Positions 9,503 to 21,560 are shown, counted from the stretch's first letter. The stretch is DNA of 64,000 nucleotides from Cololabis saira (GCF_033807715.1 NC_084610.1:1338501-1402500), one strand, 5' to 3'. Numbers and translations are program-made. The notes: generated by a model not told the origin, from the sequence alone.

Positions 9503-10364
9503 CAGCCGAGGACACACCAACCCGACGTCGCACGCTTTCGGCCGACTGCTGTGTTGCCTCGCGTCGCCTGAGTCGGGCTGGGTCGGGCTAAAAAAGAAGC
9601 ACTTGAACCGCAAAGACGGGTCAACCTGCGCCGTCGTCCCGGGGAGAAACCTGCAGCTCTGTGGAGAATTACTGCTGGCTGAAATAAATCATTTAGGAAG
9701 ATAAATGTTGGTTTAATAGATGAAATCTAACAGTTGCAGCTACGCCTGTTAAGAAATTTGCTCCGAAAATTTTGGGATTTCTGCCTGCCGGCTCCGGAGC
9801 TGATTTATGGTTCCGCGTTAAATCGATGCAGAGCCTACGGCGTAGGATACGGTGTACGGCGCGCGTCGTCGCGTAACCTACGCCGTAGGCTCTGCGTTAG
9901 TGTAACGCAGAACCATAAATCAGCTTTTATTCTGGCGAGGTTTGAAAAAGACTTTGCAACAACGGGCAAGCAAGGGATTATGTACATTCACTGAGTGAAT
10001 ATTGTGAAAGTGAAATATATATTTCTCGCTAGAAATGTAATCAAAACGCATTTTTATGCAGAAACTAACTCAAAATATTGATTTTATTCACTAAAAAATA
10101 AGAAATGTCCGCCATGAACGTCTCTGATTCCGTCCGCAAATGAAGATGAAAAGCATTCTGGGAAATTCTGGGAACAGCCAATCAAAGAGTGAGCTGTTGA
10201 CCGACGTCCCGACGCCGATTCGACATGTCGAATCGGCTGAAAAGCTCCCGACGGGCGGCCGACCTGTGGCGACGTGCGGGACATACCGGGGAAACTAGCC
10301 CGACAGACGCACCGACGCTCATCGACGACCCGAAGGCCGAAAATCGGCTTGGTGTGTCAGGGCC
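9503..10364. mobile_element. DNA transposon family with GACACACCAA ends, copy 1
   Basis: Left end CAGCCGAGGACACACCAACCC and right end (complement) GGCCCTGACACACCAAGCCG form imperfect inverted repeats. Both sides carry the direct repeat TTAAGGGACTTA (9491-9502 and 10365-10376). A related copy lies at 46312-46910. Interior is non-coding apart from the nested palindromic MITE at 9798-9925. The TTA next to each end would suit PIF/Harbinger, but the longer flanking repeats suggest an 8-9 bp duplication; class is unresolved. Confidence 0.75.
9798..9925. mobile_element. Palindromic MITE, copy 1
   Basis: The element is almost entirely inverted repeat: AGCTGATTTATGGTTC with GAGCCTACGGCGTAGG on the left, mirrored by CCTACGCCGTAGGCTC and GAACCATAAATCAGCT on the right. 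Related copies are at 45684-45800 and 56968-57052. It sits inside the GACACACC element. Confidence 0.85.
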
Positions 10365-10376
10365 TTAAGGGACTTA

Positions 10377-11026
10377 AGACGAGCCACTGAGATGGTTTTG
10401 GGCCTCTTGTTAGGATGTTTTACCTTGAAATATGTAAAGATACTACGTCTACAGTCTACAAATATTCCTAATTCGCAAGAAAACATCTTATTTACTTTAA
10501 TTAAACACACAAAAATGAGAAACGACTCACTCAGGCTGCACCTGGCAGGGCACGGAAACACCAAGGGGGAAAGTGACTATTTCTTGGTGAAATTTAACCA
10601 TGTTATTTTAAACATACGAAGCCTTGAAGTTTGCACCAGTGAGAAACTGCAAGTGAGTTATCAGCCCACCGTTTCCTGGTGAAACAGGGCGATAAAGAGA
10701 AGAGAAATAAACACGCTGCAACACGAGAAACGCTATCAGATTACATCGATACATACTGTATCCTCCAATTTGATGTCTTTGAAAAACGCTGCTGTTAATT
10801 AAAGAGTTGGCGCGCTGCCCGGCTGCAGCCTCCCAGCTCCGGGAAAAGCCCCTTCTCCCGGGAAAAGGTGCTTTAAAGACGGCCGTCTTCTGCTCTTTTC
10901 TCTTTTATTGCAGAGTTTTAAGATCTCCCTTCATTACAACTACGAAAAAAAAACCCAAACTATGAAACTGTACGCTAAAAACGTCCTCCGGTGGCTCTGG
11001 CCGCTGAGATCAGGGTTGTAATTAGG
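10377..11026. other. Single-copy stretch, nothing recognised
   Basis: No repeat ends or gene-like frame found; a G-C rich patch at 10810-10870 precedes an AT-rich one. Confidence 0.4.
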
Positions 11027-11029
11027 GCT

Positions 11030-11170
11030 GGGGATCCATTCAAATGTCAAGAATCGATTCGATTCCCATTCTTAAGATTCAGAATCGATTATCAACATTT
11101 GATTCGATCCGATTCGATTCGATTCCGATATTGATTCAGGTTAGTGTTATTAAAACTGTTTTTTCAGCTG
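11030..11170 (+). repeat. Fragment of a TAGGGCTGGG-ended DNA transposon
   Basis: Starts TAGGGCTGGGGATCC and continues with many GATTCGATTC motifs, a subterminal pattern common in hAT-like elements. Only one end is recognisable. Confidence 0.45.
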
Positions 11171-12245
11171 TTGCATGAATATATATGTAATCGTCTGTAA
11201 TCTGAGCCGGCGTACCGGCGGTGAGGATCGAACTTGTTAAAGGCTTCAACTCAAACCAACTCCTCTGTTTTCTCTCCACAAAGGGGAAAGTCTTTTTTTA
11301 ATTTTTATTTTGCATAATGCATAAAAAATGTAGATTAGATCTGGAGCTTCCACTGTTGTTGAGATTCACGGCAGCGACTTCCAGCAGTGGTGTGATGGAT
11401 GGATCAACATCCTCTCGTTCAGGAAACGAGGGCCGGGGAGGGATGAGGGAGAAAGGTTGTCACCTTCACCTTACGTTCTCGTCATCCGCTCAGTGTCGGA
11501 TCATTAAATTCACATTAGGTCTCTCCGAGGGACCGCGGGGATGCTGTGAACCTCAAACGAGTGGCAGCAAAAAGAATCACGACTTCCTGCTTTCCATGAC
11601 GGGAGGAAAACACACAAATAAAAGCAGCTATGCAGCACTTTGCATCCTGACACGGGATCATTCACGTCTCCTGCCCTTTTTTATTTATTCTTTTTCTCCC
11701 GTTTTCCGGGGTGGATAATGGACACCCGGGGCAGCAGATAGACGATGGCCACGCCGTCCATTTGTCCGTCCCCCCGGAGGACGGAGCTGGATACGAGTCA
11801 AAACTGCAGCGCGCTGCCACTGGAACGGCATTAACGTGACGTCTCCCGGGCCGGCCGCGTGAATCATTTATTAACATAGAGCCCTGCGAAGGAGACATGA
11901 AACTCTCCTCTGGTCCGGTCAGTGTTCAGGTGAGCGTTAACACAACGCCAAACAGGAAAGACTTCAGCAGTGGTCTTGGAGGAGTGAAGAAAAGGTTTAT
12001 GAGACGTCTCCAAGCAGAGATTCAGAGGAAAACGTGCAGCACCCTCCAAGTTCACCCCAAGGTGAGAGCGATTTGAGAGCCTCGTTTAGCACGTTAACTC
12101 TTAATCTTTGTGACAGTTGGAAAAGAGACCGAACACGTCCGACTCATCTGGAAAGGTTGTGAGGAGTAAAGATCCTCCCTCTCTAAAAGTAACTTTTGAA
12201 TGAACCGCAGGACTCGACTTTCTGGAGACGTCCAGCACGCTGGTG
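11171..12245. other. Single-copy stretch without a gene
   Basis: About 1.1 kb. Open frames are short and without signatures. No interspersed repeat recognised. Confidence 0.4.
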
Positions 12246-12247
12246 TA

Positions 12248-12530
12248 CAGGACTGTCCCAGAAAATTAGAATATTGTGATTTTCTCTAATTTCTTTTATT
12301 ATTTTAAGAAAACTCAAATATCCTATCTCAAAAAATTTGAATATTCTGGGAATCTTAATCTTAAACTGTAAGCCATAATCAGCAATATTGAAATAATAAA
12401 AGGCTTGCATTATGATTGATTCTTCTTGTTGATTTGTAATGAATCCAGAATGTATGACATTTTTTTTTTAATTGCATTACAGAAAATAAAGAACTTTATC
12501 ACAATATTCTAATTTTCTGAGACAGTCCTG
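12248..12530. mobile_element. Tc1/mariner-like fold-back MITE, copy 1
   Basis: Starts CAGGACTGTCCCAGAAAATT and ends with the complement, flanked by TA (12246-12247 and 12531-12532). Almost the whole element is self-complementary around its centre. Copies at 18781-19122 and 20522-20884. Non-coding. Confidence 0.9.
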
Positions 12531-12532
12531 TA

Positions 12533-13329
12533 AAAGTGCGACCGTCGACTCTGAACCTGATTTAACATTTAGACTCCGTAGGAAGCAAATAATAATAAAA
12601 TAAACTGAGTTGAAACACTTTATTTGCAGCCTTTAACGGTCTAATGAAAGGTTGCGTTATACAGGCTGCTTAAAGCGCGGCGGCGGCGGCTACGTACGTC
12701 TACGAGTTGGCCTGTAGCAGTGGAGAGACGCGGCGCCAGAAAACAAACATCTGAACACAGCTATGATGAAACTGGCAGCAAGACGGCGTGTGTCTTTATT
12801 TCTGCGTCTGAAGGGTTAAAAACACACATTGATGTGCAGAGCCGTGATTTGTGACAGACGGCGAGGAGAGTCCTGAGCACGCACGCCGATAGGGGGGGAC
12901 AAACGGGTCTGCTTTTTTATTATTATTCTCATTAAATCATGGAATCATTTTTCAACATTTTTCAAAATATGCCTATTTGTGGAAAGAATATGTAGTATTT
13001 GAGTTACATAAAAGCTTGTTATTTGTTTTCTTCCTAATTGTCCTTGTGGTCAAGAACACCAAACACAAAAATGGTTTGGCCGCTGATCAAAATTTGATGT
13101 TATCATTTAATCCAACCATTAGAATGGTCAAAATGTCCGGTCAGCACAAGTCCGGTGCTCAGAAAAGAAGAAAAAAGAGAAGAAGAGAAGAAGAAAATAG
13201 AGGCCTCAGAGATTCTCTACACAAATATTTTAAAAGGTGGTGACGGTGAAGCTGGAATTAATAAAGTCAGCGTAGAGCAAGGTAAGAAACAGCAGCCAAC
13301 GTTTACCAACCTTGTAACTTAACCTAACT
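12533..13329. other. Single-copy stretch without a gene
   Basis: No repeat ends; a purine-rich patch (13160-13200) gives a Lys/Arg-rich frame that I do not regard as a gene. Confidence 0.4.
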
Positions 13330-13337
13330 GGCTAGCT

Positions 13338-13835
13338 CAGGGGTCGGCAACCCGCGGCTCTCTTTAGCGCCGCCCTAGTGGCTCCTGGAGCTTTTTCAAA
13401 AATGTTTGACCTTTTTTTTCCTTTTTTTCTTCTTTTTTTTCCTCGTTATTTTCTCTTTTTTTCCTTTTCTGCTTTTTTTTCTTTTTTTCCTTCTTTTTTC
13501 TTCTTTTTTCCTTTCCTTTTTAATCTCGACATTTCGACTTTTTTCTCGACATTTCGAAATTTTTTCTCGAAATTTTGACTTTTTTCTCGACATTTCGACT
13601 TTTTTCTCAACATTTCCACTTTTTTCTCGAGATTGTACTTCAACATTAATTTCGACATTTCCACTTTTTTCTCGACATTTTGACTTTTTTCTCAATATTT
13701 CAACTTTTTCTCAACATTTCGCCTTTTGCCATTTGCCTTCATTCTAAGGCTGATACAAGACGGCTCCGGACATATTTGTTTTTTGTGTTTTTGTTCCAAT
13801 ATGGCTCTTTCAACATTTTGGGTTGTCGACCCCTG
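13338..13835. mobile_element. hAT miniature element, family C copy 1
   Basis: Ends CAGGGGTCGGCAACCC and CGACCCCTG, target duplication GGCTAGCT / GACTAGCT (13330-13337, 13836-13843; one mismatch). The middle has a long T-rich, C-poor stretch then a degenerate tandem of about 20 bp built on CGACATTTCGACTTTTTTCT. Copies at about 26812-27545 and 32370-32877. The Phe-rich and Lys-rich frames across it are artefacts of this composition. Confidence 0.92.
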
Positions 13836-13843
13836 GACTAGCT

Positions 13844-15251
13844 CTAATGTTAACGTCCATTAGCTTGTATAAAAACCTGAAGAGCAGAGGGAGAGGAGAG
13901 GAAGAGGGAGAATGAGAGATCCGGGCGCAGGGGGGCCCATCTTAGATTATTTTGTCCGGGGCCCCGGCACGACTGTCAGCTGGCCTGGTCCTGAGTCACG
14001 ACGGCAGTCGCTCGGCAGCTGGGTGGCGGCAGCGACCTTCACCGCGCTGGACCGGACACATCTGACTTTGACCACTCAATTTGCCGGCATATTATTGTTT
14101 ATGAACGGCGACTTGGGCGGGGGGTTTATCGGCTGCTGTGGGACGGACAGCTGTTGTGTTTGGCTGTTGACCAGAGGCCTAATAACGGCGGGATGAGGGG
14201 GACATTACCTGCGAGCAGCTGCCGGCCAGCCGCGCGACACTGAGCACGACCATATCCATCGAGGTGCCAATGGAGCCACTAATAATCATTCCAGCTCGTC
14301 CCCGTGACTCCTGCTCGCGTCTCTGTCTCCGGACCGACAGCTGCTCGTGTTTTATCCTCTCATGCCGCAGTGAAACAAAATAGTTCTGTGCAGAAGTGCG
14401 GCGAAGCAAGTTTCTCACGTCTGGCAAATGATGCGGCGCTCCCGTCTCCCCGCCGCTGCTTCTGTCAAACACTCGGAGTATTGGTTTATCCTTCCTGCCT
14501 CTCATTTCTCATCTTTACACATGAGTTGATCGCAGCAGCTCGATATCCCCCCCCCACCTTCAGCCGTGTCCTGCGAGCAAGACAGCTGTGAAAACAGTGA
14601 GGAGTTGCTGTATCTTCTGATTGTAACCAGCTTTTCCAGGGATATTAGTGGAAACAAAGGATGCCACTTCCCAGCGTTCAAAGCTGCGCCCGATAACTTT
14701 GATGCGAGATTCACTTTGAATAAAAGGAGCAGAGGGGGACGTTTTTTGGACGCTTTCCTTACGTTTAAAGTGAGGTGACACTTCACTGCTCCATAAATTA
14801 GCATTTTTTATCGCTGCGTTTAGCATCCGTAATAAGAAGCCCGTCCTTAAGATGTGCAGATGTGAGACTGAGAGGATTGCAAGCTCGTCACAATGAAACC
14901 GCTCGGCTCTGGCGCGGGAGTGAAGGCGCAACTTTGTCTGGCGGTTGAGGCGGTTCTCTGCTCCTGTTTTCATTTGACAAAGAGACGTATTTTACTATTT
15001 TACTACAGACACAAAACGTGGAGGTCTGGGGACATCCAGAACCATAAACACGGGCCGGTTTCAGGGCCTTGTGTGGGCAACAGTCACAAAACCTCAAAAT
15101 ATATCTGATGAAACTGCGTTTCAGGTGTTTGTTGTTTGTCAGCGGAGGACGTGATGAAGAAGGTCCTGACACGACCCGAAGCACACGGGTTAATCAATGA
15201 CATAAATCATGTCTGGGTGGGATGGCCTGGCTCAATCGATCAGCACATATT
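13844..15251. other. Single-copy stretch without a gene
   Basis: 1.4 kb of mixed composition with no interspersed repeat. Several 70-140 codon frames overlap on both strands without signatures. Confidence 0.4.
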
Positions 15252-16190
15252 TAGGGCCCGAGCACTTATAGTGTGAAGGCCCTATTGTATCTGTAGGAAT
15301 TTTTCTTTCTTCTTTCTTACGAAATGAGGGCCTTTTCCCCCCCTAAACGTGCCCAAAAAGTCACCAAATTTTGCACCCTGGTGAAAAATTGTATATTTAA
15401 TGGTTTGCATTAATGGGCGTGGCCTAACGGCTCAACAGCGCCCCTAGAAAACTTTGTGCCTCAAGCCCCACAATACAGTTTGTCGTACATGAACGAAAAT
15501 CGGTACACACCTGTATCATGTGGCAACTTAAAGAAAAGTCTCTTGGCGCCATGGCCCAAACCCAACAGGAAGTCGGCCATTTTGAACATTTTGAATTAAT
15601 CGTGTAATTTTGGCGCATTTTATGCCATTCCTTCGACAGTTAATACGGCCCGAACCGTAACGTGCACCAAGGTGTGTTATACATCAAAATGTGCGTCTCC
15701 ATCCTGCGACAACGCGCATTACTTTTCTCTTTCAAAAGTGTTACCGTGGCGACTCTAGACGCCAAAAAGTGCGCCCCCCCTTCATCTGATTGGTCCATAT
15801 TTGATAGTTCCCCAAAAGTCACCAAATTTTGCACCAAGCCAGGCCTGGCGATAAATTTGATATTTCATGGTTTGCATTAATGGGCGTGGCCTAACGGCTC
15901 AACAGCGCCCCCTAGAAAACTTTTCTCTGCCATAACTTTTGAATGGTTTGACATAGAGAGTCGTGGGTGGTGTCATCGGACTCTGTATTGAGTCCTTGAC
16001 CTTCATTGGCCTGAATTAGCCCCGCCCCCTCTTCTGATTGTTCAATATTTGATAGTCCCTATTTTCTGCTATAACTTTTGAATGGTTTGACATAGGAAGT
16101 CGTGGGTGGTGTCATTTCTGATATGCTTATGGGGGGCGGTGGCCATGAGTGCGAGGGCCCGTTCATTGCTGCTTGCAGCTTTAATTATCT
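15252..16190 (+). repeat. Interspersed repeat with internal duplications (GGGCCCGAGCAC type)
   Basis: Begins near AGGGCCCGAGCAC and ends near GCTGCTTGCAGCTTTAATTA. The segment around TTTGCATTAATGGGCGTGGC with CTAACGGCTCAACAGCGCC appears twice (15405-15455 and 15871-15920), and a TTTTGAATGGTTTGACATAG block appears twice (15937 and 16076). No coding frame, no clear target duplication; class unknown. Confidence 0.6.
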
Positions 16191-16736
16191 TTGAAACTTT
16201 TCTGCAGCCACAAAACACCGTCAGCAGGTGACCGGCGTGATGAAGTCGGTGATTTGTGGCACCGGCGCCAGGGCCTCATTTTATTCCAGCCCATGTATAA
16301 AACACAAAGTGGGAATAGGTCTGACTGATCTCTCCCATCTAATATGCATCTTTCTTTGCCTTTTCTTTCCCGTTATAAGTTGCAAATGGCTTCATTAAAA
16401 CAAAAGCACGACCATAGGGAGCGTACGAAAACACGGCGCCGCGACCTAATACGGTATTTATGACCGCAGCTAAATGTAGAGTGAATTAAACTTTAAAGGA
16501 TTGCAGTCAGGTAGACGCGTTTGTGGAGGAATGTCCATTAAGGAGATGAAAGAAGAGTTGTGTGGTTGTGAGCACGTGTTGGAGGGTAGGGCGGGACGGC
16601 AGCCACTCAGCCAGACGGACGGCGGAAACCAGACACCTTACAAGCAAACGTGAGAGGAAACATGGACTGATGGTCGCCCGGGAGCCCCGGCCCCTGTAGC
16701 TGCAGAAATAATTAATATCACCCACAGCAGCTTCTC
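16191..16736. other. Single-copy stretch, nothing recognised
   Basis: About 550 bp without repeat ends or gene signal. Confidence 0.4.
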
Positions 16737-16744
16737 CTGGCAGC

Positions 16745-17467
16745 CAGGGCTGGGCCATGTATCCAGATTTTAATATACCGGTATATCGATATATTTTCAA
16801 ACGCGATATGGTACGAGACAATATCGTTTATATGGATATAACTTATTTTGTGACAAATTGACTGAACATCAACGCTGGCCCCTGAAACCTGACAGTGCTG
16901 ACAGGTTCGTTTTCCTGGCACAAAATCTGTAAAATGTACAGTAGTTGACTTCTTGTAATCATTTGAGATTTGCTCAAAGAGATGCAATATCTGTTTACAT
17001 GTTTTATTTGCGATTTGCACAAATGTTTTGTCATTTGCACAACTGTCAACCTCAGTGGAAAAGTCTGCCTGTTACTGTCTACATTGTATTAATTGCAGTG
17101 TATTTTAATTTAATTGTTATGCAGGAAAGGGATATTTGTTTTATTTTATTCCAGAAGCATTTTTATTCTATGCAGGCAGTTTATTTTATTTCATTTGTTT
17201 TATACATTTTGATATTGTGCAGACCTCTGTTAATAAAGGAACCTGTGTGACATTTGGCACGAGGCTTTGTATTAAAACTGACTGTTTTTTTAAGGGTTTG
17301 CCTCAGAAAAAAATGAAAAATGAAGCTAACAGAGATGCTAACAGAGATGCTATGCTATAATGCTTTGGGCGAATTATGTCACAGAAAAAATATCGATATA
17401 TATCGAGTATCGCCATTCAGCTAGAAAATATCCAGATATGACTCTTGGTCCGTATCGCCCAGCCCTA
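16745..17467. mobile_element. hAT miniature element, family E
   Basis: Left end CAGGGCTGGGCC, right end complement TAGGGCTGGGCGATACGG; perfect 8-bp duplication CTGGCAGC at 16737-16744 and 17468-17475. Subterminal DNA has palindromic TATCGATATA motifs. AT-rich, non-coding interior. Confidence 0.93.
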
Positions 17468-17475
17468 CTGGCAGC

Positions 17476-17836
17476 ACGTCCTTCCAAAAGCTGCTTCTGA
17501 CGCACGTTTCCTCGTCCTTTGAGTAAGACGTGTTTGAGAAAATAAAGCAAACAGCTGATGGGGTCGGAGCGCAGCAGAGAGGGAGGTCAACGCCAGCTCA
17601 GGTGTGATGGGGATCGGGGGGGTCACCTGAAACCAAGCTAAGGAGTTGAAGCATCTAAGGGGTCTAAAGCTGCGTTGCAAGCTGGAGCCAAGGCCGAAGA
17701 AGAAGATCTGGACAAGCTGCCCTTGACATCACTCATAGGACTCCCGAATTCTTCCAACCAAATTCAGCGAATCAGCTCAAACCAGCATCCCAGGAGCCTC
17801 CGTCTTTGTTCCTCTACATCTGCAGACGCTGTGATC
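17476..17836. other. Single-copy stretch, nothing recognised
   Basis: About 360 bp, no repeat ends and no gene signal. Confidence 0.4.
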
Positions 17837-17844
17837 AGTTAAGG

Positions 17845-18399
17845 CAGCGGTTCCCAACCTTTTTTCCTCGTACCCCTCTACTTGTGTCTACGACCAGCCA
17901 TGCCCCCCCGACCCGTACGTACTAGCACCAAAATAGTCTTTAATTGAAAAAATTAACATTAATTATGTTTTTTTTTATACATTTCTCTTTGGTTTACTCT
18001 GTATACATATGACTTTGTTTTTCTCCAATGTCCCCAATGTATAAAATATGCACAAAAGGACATAAAAGGACATAAAAATATTCTGAAAAATGTCTCTTTT
18101 AATATGAGACCAACATTTTTTAACATTTTTCTTTAACAACCTGTCGGAGTAAATTAAATGTTGAGTAATGATTAATAATAAGGAATGAAATAATTTCCTG
18201 TGTTTGTCACCAGTGTATAAAAAACACAAAAAATATTCAAGACATTCATAAATTATTCCTAACAATGTCTTATGAATGACTCATTCGCAAATATCATTTT
18301 TACAACTGCATAATTTCAAAGCAGACAAAGTTTTGCGCCCCCCCAAGAGATCTCTGGCGCCCCCCCAGGGGGGGGAGGACCCCAGGTTGGGAGACACTG
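17845..18399 (+). mobile_element. hAT miniature element, family D copy 1
   Basis: Ends CAGCGGTTCCCAACC and GGTTGGGAGACACTG; perfect target duplication AGTTAAGG (17837-17844, 18400-18407). C runs near the right end. A copy in reverse orientation is at 29862-30483. Non-coding. Confidence 0.93.
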
Positions 18400-18407
18400 A
18401 GTTAAGG

Positions 18408-18778
18408 TGTTCAGGGACTGTGACATCACAGATCCAGCATCTTTAGCTCCACCCACATTCCCGCGGCCCCGCTTTACGTCTGAAATGTTGACGACAAAAA
18501 AACAACAAAAAAACCCACCCCACCCTACAGAGGACGGGGGCGGAGTTAATATCTGACTCCGCCCCCTAGAAACTGTCATTATAACAGTCTAAGCCTGAAC
18601 TTTAAGTCAGTTTGAAAGCTTTAAACAAACTTAATGACCACATTCAGTCACAAATAGAAACAATTTCCACGTTTGCAGAGAGAATAAACAACTTATTTCC
18701 TCCTCATGTTGACACAGCTATAGATTATAGTTTCAGTAGCCGCTTAGCACATTAAACATGCTACTTCCATGTTTAATA
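18408..18778. other. Single-copy stretch, nothing recognised
   Basis: About 370 bp between two transposons; no gene signal. Confidence 0.4.
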
Positions 18779-18780
18779 TA

Positions 18781-19122
18781 CAGGACTGTCTCAGAAAATT
18801 AGAATATTGTGATAAAGTTCTTTATTTTCTGTAATGCAATTAAAAAAACAAAAATGTCATACATTCTGGATTCATTACAAATCAACTGAAATATTGCAAG
18901 CCTTTTATTATTTTAATATTGCTGATTATGGCTTACAGTTTAAGATTAAGATTCACAGAATATTCTAATTTTTTGAGATAGGATATTTGAGTTTTTTTAA
19001 GCTGTAAGCCATGATCAGCAATATTAAAATAATAAAAGGCTTGCAATATTTCAGTTGATTTGTAATGAATCCAGAAAATAAAGGACTTTATCACAATATT
19101 CTAATTTTCGGAGACAGTCCTG
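18781..19122. mobile_element. Tc1/mariner-like fold-back MITE, copy 2
   Basis: CAGGACTGTCTCAGAAAATT to its complement, TA on both sides (18779-18780, 19123-19124). Two arms of about 150 bp are nearly complementary, predicting a long hairpin if transcribed. Confidence 0.92.
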
Positions 19123-19124
19123 TA

Positions 19125-20177
19125 TTAGTAAAGTACGCATGGGGAAGCAAGTGTTAGTTTAAATCCCTGTGCCCTCTGAAGACCTGCAGTTTGACCAAAC
19201 TGTCCCCTTAAATATCTTTAAAAGCAGAAAATGTAAGGTTTGTCAGGCGCACCGACAATATGTGCAGCTTAAATTATTCATCACGTTATATCACATGCTA
19301 ATGTTTATGTAGCTGGATCATTCAAGAAGCGGCTCAACACATTAGTTCCTGAAAACATATTCATATATTCCTCCTGATATGAGTTTGTTTGCCTGGCGGT
19401 GACCCCAGTATTCTGGTCCCAGTATTGTGACGTGGGCCAGTTTGAGTCTGATATCTGTTAACGCGGGTCCGTCTGAGTAACCTGCACATCTGGATCTGCT
19501 CCTCCCAGAGCTTCATTATTCATAGACTGCAGGAACATCTCGGGATACACAGGTAGGGCTGTAAATATTTGAGATGGCCGCGAGGGCCATGCATCTTAGA
19601 TAGCGGTGTCACATGCACAGCCGTAATGGCTTACATCCTCACTCTCCTCCTCTCTCCTCCCCCGGGGCCCGCCCACCTTTTTATCTCACAGATGGGGGGA
19701 AAAAAGGTTCCCGTCGCCCGTGTTGAATGTAAAAATTTGTGACACAAAGTGGTGCGGTTTCATATTTGTTTAGTGTGAGTGGCTCGACGCGCCGGCATAA
19801 TGGCCCCGCGCCGGTAGCCGGATCACCGCGGGCGGCGCATCGGGGGACAACCTGGGATCACCGTGCTGCTGACTAATGCATGGGCCATGTGCTCGGCCTG
19901 CACGCGCAGACGCCGCTGACGCTATCGGAGGAGGCATCCTGCTCGCCGCCGTGCCGGGAGGCGACAGCGATGGGACCGGGCCCGCTCAGAGGGATTACAC
20001 ATTCTGGTGTTGTATCAGGTACCTGTCTGCTTGATGAGGTGAAACAGACGATCCGTTCAGGCCAAGCTCAAAGACCTCGTCTCACTAAAACGCTCTGAAC
20101 CACGACGTAAGGCCGCTCTATAACTAAGGGCTGCAGCATTCAGGTGACCTAATGCCATGAGGGAAAGACGTCAGTAA
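19125..20177. other. Single-copy stretch without a gene
   Basis: About 1 kb. 19490-19640 reads as complex single-copy DNA (TTCATTATTCATAGAC, ATGCATCTTAGATAGC). A 72-codon frame at 19880 has no signature. Confidence 0.4.
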
Positions 20178-21267
20178 TGCTCTCATGGCACTTTTCCTCT
20201 AGTACCTACTCCACACAGTTTGGTTCTTTCCCACCAGGGGTCTAACGTGCCGAGTAGATACTCTTCTGTAACTATTCTGCCGAGGTTCTAAGCTGCTGAG
20301 TCGGCTGTATCTGACATCATCACACTACAGGCCACCGATTGGTCGGAGGGTTGGAGTCAGACGTCTGAGTCAGGAGGAGGAAATCAGAGAAAGAGACTCT
20401 GACGGATTCTTGTTCATTTTATTCAACCAGCAATGGCAGCAAAAAGTCTGTTTGGTGATCCAACTCTGAGGTGCAGATGTTCATAAACCTGGTGCTGAGG
20501 AGAGAATTAAAAAGGGATCTACAGGACTGTCTCAGAAAATTAGAATATTGTGATAAAGTCCTTTATTTTCTGTAATGCAAAAAAGTCATACATTCTGGAT
20601 TCATTACAAATCAACTGAAATATTGCAAGCCTTTTATTATTTTAATATTGCTGATCATGGCTTACAGTTTAAGAAAACTCAAATATCCTATCTCAAAAAA
20701 TTAGAATATTCTGGGAATCTTAATCTTAAACTGTAAACCATAATCAGCAATATTAAAATAATAAAAGGCTTGCAATATTTCAGTTGATTTGTAATGAATC
20801 CAGAATGTATGACATTTTTGTTTTTTTAATGGCATTACAGAAAATAAAGAACTTTATCACAATATTCTAATTATCTGAGACCTGTAGACGGGAGATAAGG
20901 AACGACCAGATCCACCAGGAGCTCTGTCTCTTCATAGCTGCTCACGGCTCCAGCTGACTTTTCAGCAGCACAGAGACAAACTAAACAAAATTAAAAAGCG
21001 CTGCAGCTTGAAGCTTCTCTCACTCTAATTTTTTAACTTGATATCAAACATAAGCCACAGACCCAGCAGCACATATATCATCTCCTCCAGGTTCTACATC
21101 TTTAGTGTTGTTGTCTTCTTCGTTTAGATACACAATCAAATACATCACAGCAGCTTCTCCAACCTCTTACTTCTGCTCCAGGTGCTGGATTGTTCTGGAA
21201 AAGAAACCAGGTCAAGATGAGATGAGTAGAGCCGAGTAGGTGCTGGTGGAAAAGAGCCATTAGAGCA
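20178..21267. mobile_element. DNA transposon with TGCTCT..TTTTCC inverted ends
   Basis: Left TGCTCTCATGGCACTTTTCC with TCTAGTACCTACTC resembles the complement of the right end at 21240-21267 (TGCTCTAATGGCTCTTTTCC with ACCAGCACCTACTC). The Tc1-like copy 3 lies inside. No target duplication seen; superfamily unknown. Confidence 0.65.
20522..20884. mobile_element. Tc1/mariner-like fold-back MITE, copy 3
   Basis: Full left end after TA (20520-20521). The right end has lost about 4 bp (GAGACCTG where the others have GAGACAGTCCTG) before TA at 20885-20886. Long near-complementary arms. Confidence 0.9.
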
Positions 21268-21560
21268 GTTGTTGCTGCCCATTAATGTGGGGGCTGCTTG
21301 TTTTACGGTCAAATCTCTTCAGAAGCGGCTCTTCTGCGTCTTCTGCTTCTTCTTCTGTGTTGTTGGTGCTCTGACGTCTCTGAGGAGACCATGAGCTCCC
21401 AGAGTAGTTCAGAGGGTAAAGTGAGGACCGTCTGTCCAACATCCACAGCATGAAACAGTCCTCCAACGACGGCTCGCTGCTGAACCTGTAGAAGCCTTCT
21501 GGATAGTTTTGCATGAAACGTGCACGGTTTGGGCCGTGCTCTGTAACCATGTCTCGTTGA

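Noticed and set aside
13378..13747. Phe-rich and Lys-rich frames on opposite strands (also at 26868-27543 and 32538-32827)
   Set aside because: They follow the T-rich block and 20-bp tandem of hAT family C, not a protein.
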